A stretch of DNA of 64,000 bases from Ligustrum vulgare (lineage: Eukaryota > Streptophyta > Magnoliopsida > Lamiales > Oleaceae). Location: positions 51,698,124 through 51,762,123 of the forward strand of contig OY743169.1 in the NCBI GenBank assembly GCA_963555705.1, given 5' to 3'. The first letter of the stretch is position 1. Each line of letters starts with the position of its first letter. The notes under the pieces were generated by a model, which saw nothing but the letters and a program-made list of their open reading frames with translations, was not told the DNA's origin and did not search any database. Made by a program: the position numbers and the translations under genes. Shown one piece after another: positions 13,301-25,304 of the stretch.

Positions 13301-14870
13301 GCTAATCATCACTTCCATCTTTTTCAATTAGTTTCACTACCAGCCAACATCTTGCCATTTTCTCCACTTCACGGTAGTGTCTCCTTTCTGAATTTATTTT
13401 TTTTGGGTTTTCGGATTAGTGGCATACTTTCCCCAATTCGCAAGTTTTTTTTTTCTTGGATTATTTGATTTAGCCTTTGAGCAACATTCCCATTTTGGCA
13501 TGTATTGGATTTTTAGTTTCTTCTTCTAGCCATTTACAACTTTCCTCGGTCACCTTCTTGGATTTTTTTGCCAGTGAGCCTTCTTCTTTTTTCTTGCAAT
13601 CCGGTGGTAAGTAATTGTAAGAATAACTTGTTAAACAGTTCACTAAGTAAAACAAATAATTTGCAGATGGTAAGTAAAGCAGTTTACTAAGTAAAATAAA
13701 ATTTACAATAAGCAATAAACAAAAGGTGGTGGAGCAGGATAAAATGAAGGCTGGAGCCGGGGCCTGTGTTCAACACAGTGTCCTTAAAGCAATATTCGTC
13801 CTCTCACCGAAGTACGCTTGCTTCCCAGGATACAGCGACCGGAACTGCAGGTGGGCAGTTGAACGGAAAATGTGCTTGAACAGAATCACCAAGACTGGAA
13901 GAAGGAAGGCAGGAAGCTGGACAGAAAATGCAGAGAGATTTTCGAGAGTTTGGTATCCTTGAATTTGAGGAATTGGCTCAATATATATAGGCAAGGAGGA
14001 GCCTTTGCCTCTTAATGCTTTCATAATTCCTCCATTTGAATTCAGACGTTTTTTGGAGTTACAAACCCTGTCTTTACACTCCATTTGAATTCAGACGTTT
14101 TGGAGTTGCAAAATAAATTTTCAGGTTATTTTTGAATGGAAACTGTAAAAGAAAATTCCAAAACGTGGCTTGCACTTTGTGGCCAATTTTTAACTCGTTC
14201 GGTCCGACATTCGTGTACGCAGGTTGCGCCCGCACACAAGTTCAAGGCTCGAAGGCCAAGTCGGTCCAAGATTTGCACCCCCCCTGCGGGTGTGTAGGCC
14301 ATGGAGGAGTCTCTATGCAACAAATGGTTACACCTTACAAATTGTTAACCATATATAAATTGGTCCACAAACTCATTTTTATCCTATGTGGGATAACATT
14401 TAAGCATTCCCAATATTTCCACATTTTTCCATTTTCCAATGTGGGATGGAACTATTATTTATAGCCTCCACTTATTCCCACTTTTCCATTTTCAACCAAT
14501 GTGGGATTGTAATCCCTTTTAAGGCTCCTTTTCAAATCCCAACTTTCAATCAATGTGGGATCAATTTCACATTCACACAAGTGAAAATCAATTGCCACCA
14601 ATATATTTTCCAACGGTAATTTTTTCCCCTTTGGAATTTCCGGCCACTTCTTCAACTTTTCTCTGGCGAGTCCTTTTCTTTATCCGGCTAGTCTTCTCTC
14701 TTGCCAATTTTTGTTTTCGGCCAGCAGTCCTTCTACTTTCCCATAGTGGCAAGTTCTTGATCCACTTTTTCAATTTTACCAATTTCTTTCAAGCTTTTGA
14801 GATTACTACCAATCCCAAAAATTCAAACAATTCTTGATCACCACACAAGATTCTAGATTCAAATCACAAG
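10377..14870 (-). other. Internal region of the LARD-like element, apparently non-coding
   Basis: Overlapping frames at 12009-12405 on both strands and small frames between 12747 and 14837 have no recognisable domain and no consistent strand, so I treat them as chance. The right half (about 12800-14800) is richer in G and C, with many CCGG-type words. At about 14380-14560 it contains four copies of a word close to AATGTGGGAT. Two similar hairpins at 12628-12691 are listed separately. Confidence 0.5.
12628..12691. repeat. Pair of covarying hairpins with the same loop
   Basis: The first hairpin, 12628-12644, is GTCACC-GGCAA-GGTGAC. The second, 12675-12691, is GCTACC-GGCAA-GGTAGC. Both have perfect 6-bp stems and an identical 5-base loop. 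The stem sequences differ at three positions on each arm, and every change is compensated. Confidence 0.7.
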
Positions 14871-14882
14871 GCTTTGATACCA
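14871..14882 (-). promoter_or_regulatory. Primer-binding site of the LARD-like element
   Basis: The minus strand reads TGGTATCAAAGC, one base from the common tRNA-Met primer-site sequence, one base away from the right LTR start at 14884. Confidence 0.75.
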
Positions 14883-14883
14883 C

Positions 14884-15408
14884 TGTTGGATCGATTTGAA
14901 CAATTGAACGAAATAATCAAAATGTAAAATGCATGAACACCAAGATTTTTCAGTCCAAGACCCCGGAAGTTCGATAAATCAAGAATTATCTACATCCCCC
15001 GTTGAGCAATCCATTAAACTTGGATTTAAGCTCAAATTCCTTTAAGCACATCAAGAAGTTCAAATAATTACAATAAAGATTACCAAGAACACTAAAAAGA
15101 TTCCTAAAGGCGAATCCTATACCCTACCAAACAATAATCTAATTTCACTGAGAATTAACTCCAACTTCTATATTTTACACCAATTGTAAAACCACTCTTT
15201 TAACCACTAAGAAAAGAGTAAACCACAAAGATAAAAGATAAGGGGACTACAAATTGGACACCACTAAGAAATCTTGTCCAAACCCTTAATCAAAATGCCC
15301 CCACAAATTGAGAGCAAATACACCACATAGAACCCTCTGAATGTTTCCACAAACACTAAGATTATCAGCCAAGGTTCCACAAAGATTGAACCAAACAAGA
15401 AGAGGACA
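14884..15408 (-). repeat. Right (5') LTR of the LARD-like element, shortened
   Basis: Matches 9623-10155 with scattered substitutions and small gaps, then loses the rest. The sequence AGAGG followed by ACA suggests an internal deletion that kept the terminal bases of the LTR. Confidence 0.7.
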
Positions 15409-15880
15409 TTTGTATAACATTTGATCGGAAAATAATTATAGCCTGCTTCTAATTGCGGCTTGTAGAACATTTGTATTTGTATTTCTTGATTTGTAAAGAA
15501 TCTTTGATAATAAAATATTTAATTTGAACGCAATTCGCTCTATTTTTATTTAAATGTATTCGTCCAACTCTCTTTACTCATTTTGAATACAATGACGTCT
15601 TCGTTTTGCGCCCAACATCTTAATTTTATGTGTGCATATACTTTCTTCTATATGTTCTCTTTCTCATATGGAAGGAACATATTTTTTTAAATATTTACCA
15701 TTAATAAACCTTATGTGCCTTGTATTCTCTAAATCTTCTAAGTAATATGCTCCATTAGAAACACATTTTTTACTCTATATGGTCCTTCCCAATTAGGTGA
15801 TCAGTTCCCATACTTTAGATCTTTATTATCCAAAGGGAGTATTGTCTTCCAAACTAATTCACCCACACTAAAGAACTTGG
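15409..15880 (-). other. AT-rich 3' flank of the gypsy pol remnant
   Basis: No frame of note. It lies downstream of the minus-strand integrase end and probably belongs to the 3' untranslated part or LTR of that gypsy element. Confidence 0.3.
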
Positions 15881-17580
15881 CTATAACCCTTTATTATAAT
15901 GCTCGGCCACTTTTCGTTTTTGGACTTGCAATCTATCTAGGATGTCCAACTCTAATAAGTCTTGGGCTAGTGATTCTACGTATTCATGATCACTTAAATT
16001 GTTTTGTAAACTTACTCTAATTGATTGCACATTAATCTCCATAGTTTCCTCTTGTCCATAAGTAAGTTGAAAATGAGTTATTCTAGTGCTTGAACATGGA
16101 GACGTTCTGTAAGCCCACAGCGCTTTATTTAAACACTCGTGCCAACTTCTGGTGTTTTCATTTATCATTTTTCTTATAATATTCTTCAAAATCTTATTCG
16201 AAGATTCTACCTACCCATTAGATTGGGCGTAATACGGCATAGAGTTTACCAACTTAACTCAAATTCGCTTAAGAATCCTTGACTTGATCTCCATTTAAAG
16301 AAGTTCCGTGATCCATGATTAAAGTTTGTGGTATCCCAAATCTGTAGATGATGTGATCACGAACAAATTCTATGATGTTCTTCTGAGAGATCTCTTTCAA
16401 AGGTATTTCTTCCACCTATTTGGTGAAGAAGTCTGTTGCAATTATTATGAATGTTTGTTATTTGGATGATGGAGGATATATTTTCCCTATCAGATCTATC
16501 CCTCAACCTTTAAATGGCCAAGGCTTAATAATAGGTGCCATTTCTCTTGCTGGCACTCTTTGGATTGAGCTATTTTTTTACACGCTAAACAACTTGTAGC
16601 ATATTGAATGCATAATTCACCCATATTGGGCCCAAAGTATCCTCTCCAAATAATCAACCATCTCATTCTTTGGCCAGCTTGATGAGCCCCATATATTCCT
16701 TCATGAATATTACCCATGACTGTTTTGACCTCTTGCAAACTCAAACATTTTAACAGTACACCGTCTGAACGTGTATTGTACAATTCCTCATCTATTAATA
16801 CATAATTCAATGAACTTAACCTCATTTTCTTTTCGTTCTTTTTGCCAAGTTCTTGTAAGAACCTTTTTATTTCTTCCATCCAATCTACTGTATCTCCATT
16901 TTGTATGCAATCGACATCAATTTTCTTCTCCCTTCATTATACTACGGGTAATATAACCCTATATTCACAAGTGGAATCCAAATTTATTATTTTTGAATAG
17001 CCCGAAGCCATTTAGGCTAATTCATTTGCTAAGTCATTGTACATTCTGTTAACGTACTAAAGTTCCACTTGGTCAAATTCCTCCAATAATTCTTGAGCGA
17101 TTTCATATTGATTTATGACAGAACTACTTTGACTTTTAAAATCATCTGTCAATTGATAAATTACCAATTGGGAATCGTACCCGATAATTACATTCTTTTT
17201 TCCCAACTCTAATAATAATTCTAAACCTACAATGAACACCTCGTACTCAGCTTGGTTATTAGTACATATGTTATTCAAAGTAAAGGAAAATTTATAATAA
17301 ATCCCCAATGGATTTATTAAAAGTACCCCTACTCCTGCTCCTCCAGCAGTTTTCAATCCATCAAAGTATAGAACCCAAGGCTTTATTCCGAATGAGTCAA
17401 CTTCTAACTCAATTTCTTTGGGTATATAAGGTCCTGGATGATCGATTAAAATGTTAGCCAATACTTAATTTTTAATAACCTTTTGGGGTATATACTGTAT
17501 TTCAAATTCCGACAGTGCTAAGGTTCAAGGACCAATCCTTGATGTAAAATAAGGCGAGAAAACATGTACTTAACCATATT
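15881..17580 (-). pseudogene. Decayed Ty3/gypsy pol: RNase H and integrase, minus strand
   Basis: Three readable blocks lie in pol order on the minus strand. At 17461-17057 is an RNase H with VLYFDGLKTAGGAGVGVLL, a NNQAEYEVFIVGLELLLELG segment and IGYDSQLVI, so both conserved Asp positions are visible. At 16879-16496 is the integrase zinc-binding region with HEGIYGAHQAGQRM and CLACKK. At 16189-15881 is the end of the integrase with HECLNKALWAYRTSPCSSTR. The blocks are separated by stops and frameshifts and the integrase core between them is badly broken. It encodes the replication and insertion enzymes of a gypsy element but cannot work now. It is a different copy from the plus-strand one at 3.7-5.3 kb. 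Confidence 0.85.
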
Positions 17581-17700
17581 TTTTTTGGAAACCAGATAAA
17601 CAGTTACAGTCCGTAAATAAGCTCTCAGTTTTGTACATATGAAATATAAAGCAAGACATAATTTTTCAATAGCAGAATAATCACATTCACATTTTGTAGT

Positions 17701-17990
17701 TGTCCATCATCCAGTAACTATCCACTTTCTCCATAATGGATGACTTGTCAAAAACTGCTATATTAACTGCTGCTATTACTCAATCTTTTGCAACAGAAAT
17801 TCTTGAATCGTGGGATGTGATGAGATTGCCCATTAACTGTTCAATAACTGTCGCCTTAAATGACAATGAAATATTCCGGTCGCCCAGATCTCGGGCCATC
17901 TTCCATGATTGAGTCCATTCTTTCAGCTTCTTGAATGGGTCTCATCGTTGTATGTCAACAATATCTTTTCTAGTGAATTTTACTGGCACG
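17701..17990 (-). pseudogene. Coding-like segment, copy 2
   Basis: The minus strand reads KKLKEWTQSWKMARDLGDRN then MGNLITSHDSRIS and NIAVFDKSSIMEK, matching the segment at 9414-9622. One in-frame stop is present. Because it is not cut by the LTR, it shows the frame continuing upstream of the insertion point in copy 1. The family is not recognised. Confidence 0.5.
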
Positions 17991-18249
17991 TTTGTCCGAA
18001 GGTTATTTCCCTATAAAGCGTTCTTCAAGGTTTTTCCTTTGTAACCATATTTGGTGTCATTTACTTGTAATTATTGAAAAATTAATTATTTGATTGCTGT
18101 GCAATTTAATTTACTAACTTTCATCTAAATTTAATTTAATTTATGATTCTGCACATTACACATATTCAGCCTCTCTAGGTGTAGTTGGATCAACCTAAGT
18201 AATTTAATAATTAATCACAATCATAATCCACTAGTACAGAAACTGGAAA

Positions 18250-18525
18250 ACGCATCGATTGTAAAATGGAATACGCGTCGGTTGTAGAAGCGACGCCTAT
18301 GACGCAGACGCCTAAAGTCTTGACTTTAGGCGTCTGTTGTAAACCGACGCCTAAAGTTCAACTTTAAGCGTCGGTTGTAAAAACTGACGCTTAAAGTCGA
18401 ACTTTAGGCGTCGGTTCTAAGTACAAACCGACGCCTAAAGTTCAAAAAAAAAAAAAAAACCAACTTTGGGCGTCAGTTCTAAATTTAGAACCGACGCCTA
18501 AATTTTTATTTTAATTTTTTTACAG
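18250..18525. repeat. Subterminal palindromic repeats of the small CACTA
   Basis: Repeated words GCGTCGGTT and AACCGACGCC occur in alternating orientation, forming several adjacent hairpins. In CACTA elements such subterminal repeats bind the TNPA-type protein. Confidence 0.8.
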
Positions 18526-18544
18526 TAAAAATAATTCCCATTAT

Positions 18545-18990
18545 ATGATCTGCAATGACCCAGGCCACTGCAAGTCGTGGCCTGAAGTCACCTGGACGTG
18601 GCCTGCAATAACCCAGGCCACTACAAGTCGTGGCTTGCAGTGACCTGCACGTGGCCTGCAGTGACCCAGGTCACTGCACGTCGTGGCCTGCAATCACCTG
18701 GATGTGACATGCGGTGACCCAGGCCACTGCACGTTGTGGCCTGCAGTTACCTAGGCGTGGCCTGTAATGACCCAAGCTACTGCAAGTCGTGGCCTGCAGT
18801 CACCTGGACGTGGCCTGCAATGACCCAGGCCACTACAAGTCGTGGCCTCCAGTGATCTGGACGTGGCCTGCGGTGACCTAGGCCACTGCATGTCATGGAC
18901 TGTTGTCACCTGGACGTGGCCTGCATTGACCCAGGCCACTGCAGGTCCTAGCCTACAGTCACCTAGACGTGACCTGCGGTGACCTGAACA
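18545..18990. repeat. Tandem repeat, about 53-bp unit, 8 copies
   Basis: The unit reads GCCTGCAATGACCCAGGCCA, then CTGCAAGTCGTGGCC, then a TGCAGTCACCTGGACGTG part. Copies differ by a few bases. The same unit is present in about five copies at 25590-25860 in the large CACTA. Confidence 0.85.
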
Positions 18991-19085
18991 TGCACATCAC
19001 CAAATATATATATAATCGACATATACGTGATAAAATTAAATTAACAACAATTATACTTACAAAATTGTTAATTTAAGATACAAAT

Positions 19086-19088
<3 letters not shown>

Positions 19089-19151
<63 letters not shown>
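19089..19151. repeat. (AT)n microsatellite
   Basis: Uninterrupted TA dinucleotide run. The protein-like frames across it are artefacts. Confidence 0.95.
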
Positions 19152-19154
<3 letters not shown>

Positions 19155-19176
19155 GCAAGTTTGATTACGCGTCGAT

Positions 19177-20190
19177 TTACACAAACCTATGAACGAAGTA
19201 TTTTGTCCATAAGTTTTGAATCTCGATGACTTCCTCCGTTGAATAGTATTCTTTAAATGCCTACAAACAATCAAAATGAATTATTAGTTATTTTTTCATA
19301 AAATATAAAGTCATTATTAAAAAATTTCATTTTCAATGACTTATACATTTTCTAACGAAGTAAGTCGAAAGTGTTCTGTGACTATCTCATACATATTTCT
19401 CATAACGTAGTAGCCACACTCAGACCCTCCAGGTTGCTAAGGACACTGAAATTTTCACATTGAAAACTAACAATATTAGTAATCAAACTAAATAAAATAT
19501 AGAAATAATTCAAAGATTTGTAATAAAGTTTAAATCTGTGTTTTCATACCTTTACGTTTTTCCACGTTGTATTGGCTTTCGTCCTCAAGCCTCCAATTGT
19601 CCAATACGTTTTGAAAGCCCTAAGATTTCAATAAATTATATCAACAAGGTACAAAATAATAATAAGACTCAAATTTCCTGCAAAAATTTTGGTAGAGTCT
19701 CCCCTATAAATTGAACTTATCCAACCTATAGGGAGACCCTGCTATTCAAAACTATCAACTTCTCAACAATCACAACATAAATGCATCAATTTCACTATAA
19801 CTCCACAATCAATTTCATCACCACAACTCCACAATTATTTCATGAAAAGTTTCCTAACTTACGTGTTCAATATCGGCTTGATATCTAAGTCACGCTTAGA
19901 TGCAGTAGCTGAATCCAAGAAGTACACCGTATTCTTCTCAGGAGAAATAACTAGCAACATTCAGTGATTCCTACGTATTATGAACGTGTAAATACAACTT
20001 TAAATATCATATCATTCAAATTAGGTAAAAAAATAGAGAATATCAATGGTCTTACTCCTGAAAATACGGTGCTAGAATGAATTTCTTAGTTTTCATTGCC
20101 TTCATGGTGTTGGCCAAGTAAGTTATAACACCATTTGCATTTGTTCTTACTGAAACCGACGCAATGTGTGTTGGAGACATGAATCAAATA
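19177..20190 (-). pseudogene. C48 (Ulp1-like) protease remnant in the small CACTA
   Basis: The minus strand holds the C-terminal exons of the same gene as in the large CACTA. They include the HWMLL-type histidine region (here changed), VYFLDSA with the catalytic Asp, and QPGGSECGYYV with the catalytic Cys. A TAG stop replaces the codon two before QPGG, where the large copy has Gln. The 5' exons were lost in the internal deletion. The stop codon is at 19177-19179. Confidence 0.75.
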
Positions 20191-20679
20191 CGATAATTTA
20201 TTAGGTTGGAAACTTCATAATTTTATTAGGATGATTATATTCTATGTAATTATTTATTTAATATGGTCAATTCTATACTAGTGAAAATCACTTTAAATTA
20301 TAATTTTTATTTTTTATTTACAAAATCCTACAAAAATTTCGGCAGAACCTCTCCTGTAAATTGGACTTAGCCAACTTATAGGAAGAATCAAAATGCCACA
20401 ATAAACCAAAATGTTCAACCTCGACATATTTTAAACTCAAATACAACTCCAATCAAACTTTAACATCATCAACTACTCCAAGTATAATCTAAAATTCATT
20501 CCCAATTCCTAAAAAGTCAAGCTAAGATTTCATAACTTAATATCTCATAATTTCAATATAACTCCAATAATTGAAATATTACAATGTATCTATCTACTAA
20601 CTTAAAATCAACAATATAAATTTAACATCCAAATTTATATATATTAACATTTAATTAACACATTTATACATATTAAATG

Positions 20680-20681
<2 letters not shown>

Positions 20682-20721
<40 letters not shown>

Positions 20722-20789
20722 TTGTTAGTGTGTGTGTATATATATATATATATATACACAGAAATATATATATACACGCATATATATAG

Positions 20790-20820
<31 letters not shown>

Positions 20821-20825
20821 CACAT
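20682..20825. repeat. Compound TA/CA microsatellite
   Basis: Runs of TA, TATACA and CA repeats. The large CACTA has a similar tract at 33140-33380. Confidence 0.95.
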
Positions 20826-21443
20826 GAGGAAGTGGGTCTTACAATGTAGAAGAAAGTGGCGGGTGGAGGTGGTGCCGGGCGGTGGAGGTGACGGCGGGCG
20901 GGTGGAGGCACGACGTAGGTGGCGATGGCTCGGTGGTGGAGGAAAGAGAGAGACCAAAAGGGGGAGAGAGAGAGAGAGAGGCGAGAATGAAGATATGAAA
21001 TGTTCGCGAGTAATTATGCCGGTTCTTAAATAGAACCGACGCGTATTCCAAAAAAAACTTACGAAAATGCCATCGTCCTTTTTTACACGTCGATTTTTTG
21101 AAAAATCGACGTGTATTCCCCTTTTTGTGCTATTTTGTACTAGTGATCCTATCTTCAAACTAAACTAATGTGGTTACCAATTGATGACTGAACAATGGAA
21201 TTAAAAACTAAAGTTTATACCATATCTTACACAATCAACCCGTGAAGACATTTTGGAAGACTTACAAGATTAATCAGTTAGAAATTTCAATTTCACGTAG
21301 ATTAGTTAACATTCATTTAATTTAATATATTGGAGGCCCTCTTTATGTGTAACAACTGAATTAAACAATTTAACAAGTGTTCTCTCTCGAGTAAAACTAT
21401 CCATGTTTGGATGCCTAAATTTACCACATCTCTATCTAAAACT

Positions 21444-21946
21444 TAAAGGAAATATTAGAGAATAAGAATCAAAATTGAAAGCCCGTGTTTACAGGGTTTC
21501 CTTAAATCGAATTAGCCTCCACACCAGAGTGCACGAGGTTTTGATCGGTGTTCGATTCCTAAGATACAATCGATTGTCGGTTCACGTTGCACTACACTCA
21601 CCGCCTATTGAACTAGCTGTGTTTATACTCTATCTCACAAAGAAAACGAAATGGAAAGGCAATGAGGAAGTGGCCGCTTGAAAGAAAATGATACTTTGTT
21701 CTTGGTTTTTTACTTGTGTTTTAATCGAGATTAGCTTCAGCCTTTTATAGATCATCCACATGAAACTAAAATTGATAATAAATTAAAGATATTGATGAGA
21801 TTTAATTTTCATTCAACTAAAATTTGAAACACAGAAACTGATTTCCATGAAATTGTTGGAAGAAAAACGGATGAAATAAATTTTCATTCAACCCAAATGA
21901 AACTTTTCCAAAAATAAATTGATGAAATAAGTTTCAGTTTCCAACA
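21444..21946 (-). mobile_element. Diverged solo LTR of the 45.6-kb copia family
   Basis: 503 bp flanked by the perfect 5-bp duplication AAACT (21439-21443 and 21947-21951). It matches the copia LTRs at 45591-46122 and 51856-52388, for example at CCCGTGTTTACAGGGTTTCC, GTGCACGAGGTTT and GAACTAGCTGTGTT. It ends TTTCCAACA like them, while its first bases (TAAAGG) have diverged from TGTTGG. The older divergence and the lack of an internal region mark it as a solo LTR left by recombination. Confidence 0.85.
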
Positions 21947-21951
21947 AAACT

Positions 21952-24225
21952 CAACAGAAATAAGCACATTCAAGAATTCAATCAAAACTATAGAAAAATC
22001 AAAACACAAACCCAACAAATCTGAAGAGTATTATTGATTTATAAAAACTTTACAAAAATTGTATAAACGTTTGAATCAAAAACTCAGAAAGGTTTACAAA
22101 AACCTAAAAATATCAAAACGCAAACTGCGTACAAAGTTCTCAACAAGAAACCCTCAAATCATAGAAACAAATTGTGTTTCCTAGAACACGATGCAATCTC
22201 TAACACTTTCACAAAGAATATTACAAATCTATTCTGAAATCAAAAGTGAAAGAGATGAAAAATCGCCAGAAACAAAGAGGCGTATGAGAGAGAGATGAGA
22301 GAGTTCTGAATCGTGAGAGACTAAAATGAGATGGAATGAATCTGGACGCCTCCTATGCCTTTTCATTTGATTTAAAGGATAAGATGATCCAACGGTCCTA
22401 ACAGATCCAGGTGGTTGAATCAATAGCTCTAACAAATTCTGTTTGGATAAGTAAAAGCGTGTTTTGAAACCAAGAATTGGGCTCCGGGTTATGCAAGTGA
22501 GATGGGCTAACTGGTTCTGATTTGGGCTGAAGAAATAGGCTACAGAGATTGGGCCAATTGACTTCACAAAAACTTCATAATTTATGAGAGTATATCTTGT
22601 CTCATATCAAAATCTATATCACTTAACTCAATAAATCACCTTTGGATATCAATATCGTCCCTAAATTTATCAAATGGAGATCAACTAATCGAATTAAATC
22701 AAGCACAAATTAGCAATTAACACAACATAATATGAACATGGAGTCCTTCAATTAGTTAAATATAAATAACTTAAACTACGTTGTTCATCCTGAAAAACAA
22801 ATAATTAGCTGCTCATTATTGAGAATAAATACAAAGAAAATATTATAGAGAACATCACTGGGATCAAGTCTTGAGAAATATTGACGCTATAAGCAAAATT
22901 TATAAACAAATTTTACCAAACATGGCAATAGAATGGAGTGACCACGATTATGTACAAATCATAGTTGTATGACATGATTGTTTGAATTTTATATTCATTG
23001 AATGTTTACTAAGCAACAAAGCATTTAAGCTCTGTTCGGCAGCTTTCCTATCAATTATAAATTATTTATTTATGTTTTTGAATTGGAATTGTGTGGTTAA
23101 AAAGTGGCTTCAAAAAATATGTGTAGTTATTGAAAAATTGTATTGTTTATAAGTTGATTTATAAATAATAATGATGATTAGGTTAAAGAAAATAGGCTTG
23201 ATCAAATTTGTAGGACATCCAATCCAGTACTCAACTTGCTCTACTTTCTACGCGATCTACTGCCCAAACAGCTCTTCATCAAATAATTTTCTTCTCTCAT
23301 ATGATTCACATACTTAAGTTTCCACAAAGAGTTGTATGAAAGCGTTGAATTATTGTTGTTCTTTGAATTAAAATTCCAGTGGGGACATACGAACACCATG
23401 AGATACACATTTGTAATGATGTGTTCCATTCAATATCCAACATAATTAAATTAATAGATTCATTATACTTTAAAATAAGTAGTTTTCTTTTGGCTTAAAA
23501 TCCGCCAATTGTTGTGAAATTATCAAAATCTAACAAATATTAGAGAGAAAGAGATGGAGAGAATGAGAGAAACTCTTCTCATTAGGTGCATTTATAATGA
23601 AATGAAATGGCTCCTATTTATAGGAGTGAACAATGGTACAATCGTAATATGTAAAGTTTACATGGGCATAATAGTAATTGTCATTCATACCTAATTTCTT
23701 ACCTAATTTATAATAATAGTTTATAACACCAATAACTAATTTTCTTTTCTTGGAATAAGTTCAATCTAATTGAGTTATTTGTTTTGGGTATTTGTCTCAA
23801 ATTACCAAAACTTGAAGAACTCAAATTGTAATTGAAGTGAATTCTTATTTTGCACTTCTTTTATGTGTCCTAATGAATAGTGGACTATGGTAATTAATTG
23901 AGGTTAGATTAGAACATGATGTAATTATCTAATTGTACTATAGTGGTTGCGTGCTCCACTGGGATTAAATTGAGAACAAACTATAAAGGGTTAATTGGTA
24001 GAATAACAGTTGACCAATGATAGTAACCTCCAAGCGGAACTGCAATAGCAGAAGACGTGAATTTAGGAGGAATATTAGGAATATATCATAATAACTATTA
24101 TAAAAGATGCTAAGAAATATCACTATTCATTTATTATTCATAAAGCTTGCATCATATATGATGTCATAAAGTCTCATATTTTCAACTTAACTTATAACTA
24201 TTAATTATAATTACAATTAACTAAA
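21952..24225. other. No recognisable gene
   Basis: AT-rich DNA with purine-rich AGAGAG stretches near 22270-22320 and 23540-23575. The 112-codon minus frame at 22229-22567 has no motif. A short-leader look at 23600-23640, with a TATTTATAGGAG sequence, may be a decayed LTR promoter, but borders are not visible. Confidence 0.35.
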
Positions 24226-24228
24226 CTA

Positions 24229-24314
<86 letters not shown>
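24229..24314. repeat. (ATT)n(AT)n microsatellite
   Basis: About ten ATT units followed directly by a long TA run. Confidence 0.95.
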
Positions 24315-24317
<3 letters not shown>

Positions 24318-24323
24318 CTATAT

Positions 24324-24600
24324 TAAATGAGGCTAAGAGATAATATTATTCATATATTACTATTCATAAGGCATCATCAATTGATGTTTCCTATTTTTCA
24401 CATTTACTATTTCATTTATCTATTATTTTTCTACCATTGTAAGGTACACTTTGGTCCTTATTCTTTCAAATTCAAGACATATTTATCTTTCATAAGTTCC
24501 AAAAATTTGCCATTTAGTCATCAAATTTTTCAACTGTCAATTTTATCATTTAGTCATCAAACTTTTCAATTATCAATTTTACCTCCCTAAACTTATGAAT
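24324..24600 (+). mobile_element. Helitron 5'-like segment, first of a tandem pair
   Basis: From TATTAAATGAGGCTAAGAGA onward the sequence matches 24700-24990 over about 270 bases, with scattered changes. The word GGCTAAGAGA followed by ATTCATATA and CTATTCATAA is shared. The second copy starts a Helitron-like element, so this is a head-to-tail 5' duplicate or a second truncated insertion. Confidence 0.5.
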
Positions 24601-25304
24601 TTTATGCAATTATTGCTTCAACACTTATTTATCCTACCATATCCTATCCTAATCCCATTCCATCCTATCCTAACCTAATCCCATCCCATCCTTCATGTAT
24701 TAAATTAAAAGTGGCTAAGAGAAAATAGTATTCATATACTACTATTCATAATGCGTCATCAATAACATCAATTGAGGTTTTCTTTTTTCCATATTTACTA
24801 TTTCATTTATCTATTATTTTTCTACTATTGTAAGGTATACTGGTCCTTATTTTTTCAAATTCAAGAAATGTTTATCTTTCATAAGTTCTTGAAATTTACC
24901 ATTTAGTCATCAAACTTTTCAATTGTCAAATTTATTATTAGTCATCGAACTTTTCATTTGTCAACTTTATCTCCCTAAAGTCATGAATTTTATGAATACT
25001 AAAAAAAAGTCATAATAGCAAGATTTTAATATCGATGTGAAGATTTCGCACATTACTTATTTCATATTTTTATTGTTTTTGTAAGATTTTATATGTTTTA
25101 GGGTCACATCTGAATCCTAAATAATCAACTAGATTAAATAATGATTTATGGATGTTCTGATTTATAACATTTTTTTTTAGTTAAGGTGTAATATATTTGT
25201 TAGCATAACCCTCTTTTTGTCTTTTTCTTCATCTTTGCAATCTTCTTACCCTTCGACTCTATTATATACAAAATTATTACCGCATTCCACCAGTACAGAA
25301 ATAG

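Larger units (their letters stand above)
9623..15408 (-). mobile_element. LARD-like non-autonomous LTR retrotransposon
   Basis: Two LTRs in direct orientation bracket about 4.5 kb. The left LTR is 9623-10376 (starts TGTTGGATCG, ends CATATCTGACA). The right LTR starts at 14884 with the same sequence and is shortened, ending near 15408. A primer site lies just inside the right LTR and a polypurine tract (AAGGTGGAGAA, minus strand) just inside the left LTR, so the element is transcribed leftward. I find no gag, protease, integrase or RT inside. That fits a large retrotransposon derivative, which would need proteins from another element, or a very decayed copia. The 5-bp flanks differ (CATCT left, TTTGT right), so the right side has been rearranged. 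Confidence 0.75.
18229..21145 (-). mobile_element. Small CACTA (En/Spm) transposon, deletion derivative
   Basis: The element starts CACTAGTACAGAAA and ends with TGTACTAGTG, flanked by the 3-bp target duplication ATC (18226-18228 and 21146-21148). Inside the ends are palindromic subterminal repeats built on ACCGACGCCTAAAG, then a 53-bp tandem repeat block. Its left 2 kb matches 25288-26960 of the large CACTA and its right 0.9 kb matches 32670-33966. The middle, with the transposase, is missing, so it would need enzyme supplied by the large relative. Confidence 0.92.

Noticed and set aside
13061..14837. A cluster of overlapping frames on both strands
   Set aside because: No domain is visible and neighbouring frames contradict each other in strand; treated as leader-type sequence of the LARD-like element.
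18751..18939. Frame of 62 codons rich in W, H and P, with regular periodicity
   Set aside because: It follows the 53-bp tandem repeat; periodic codons come from the repeat and not from selection on a protein.
18545..18990. Possible CRISPR-like array of direct repeats
   Set aside because: Units abut without unique spacers, vary internally, and lie in a plant CACTA transposon.
20651..21158. Several long frames on both strands rich in I, Y, T, H, C, V and P
   Set aside because: They are translations of TA/CA microsatellite and purine-biased sequence at the right end of the small CACTA.
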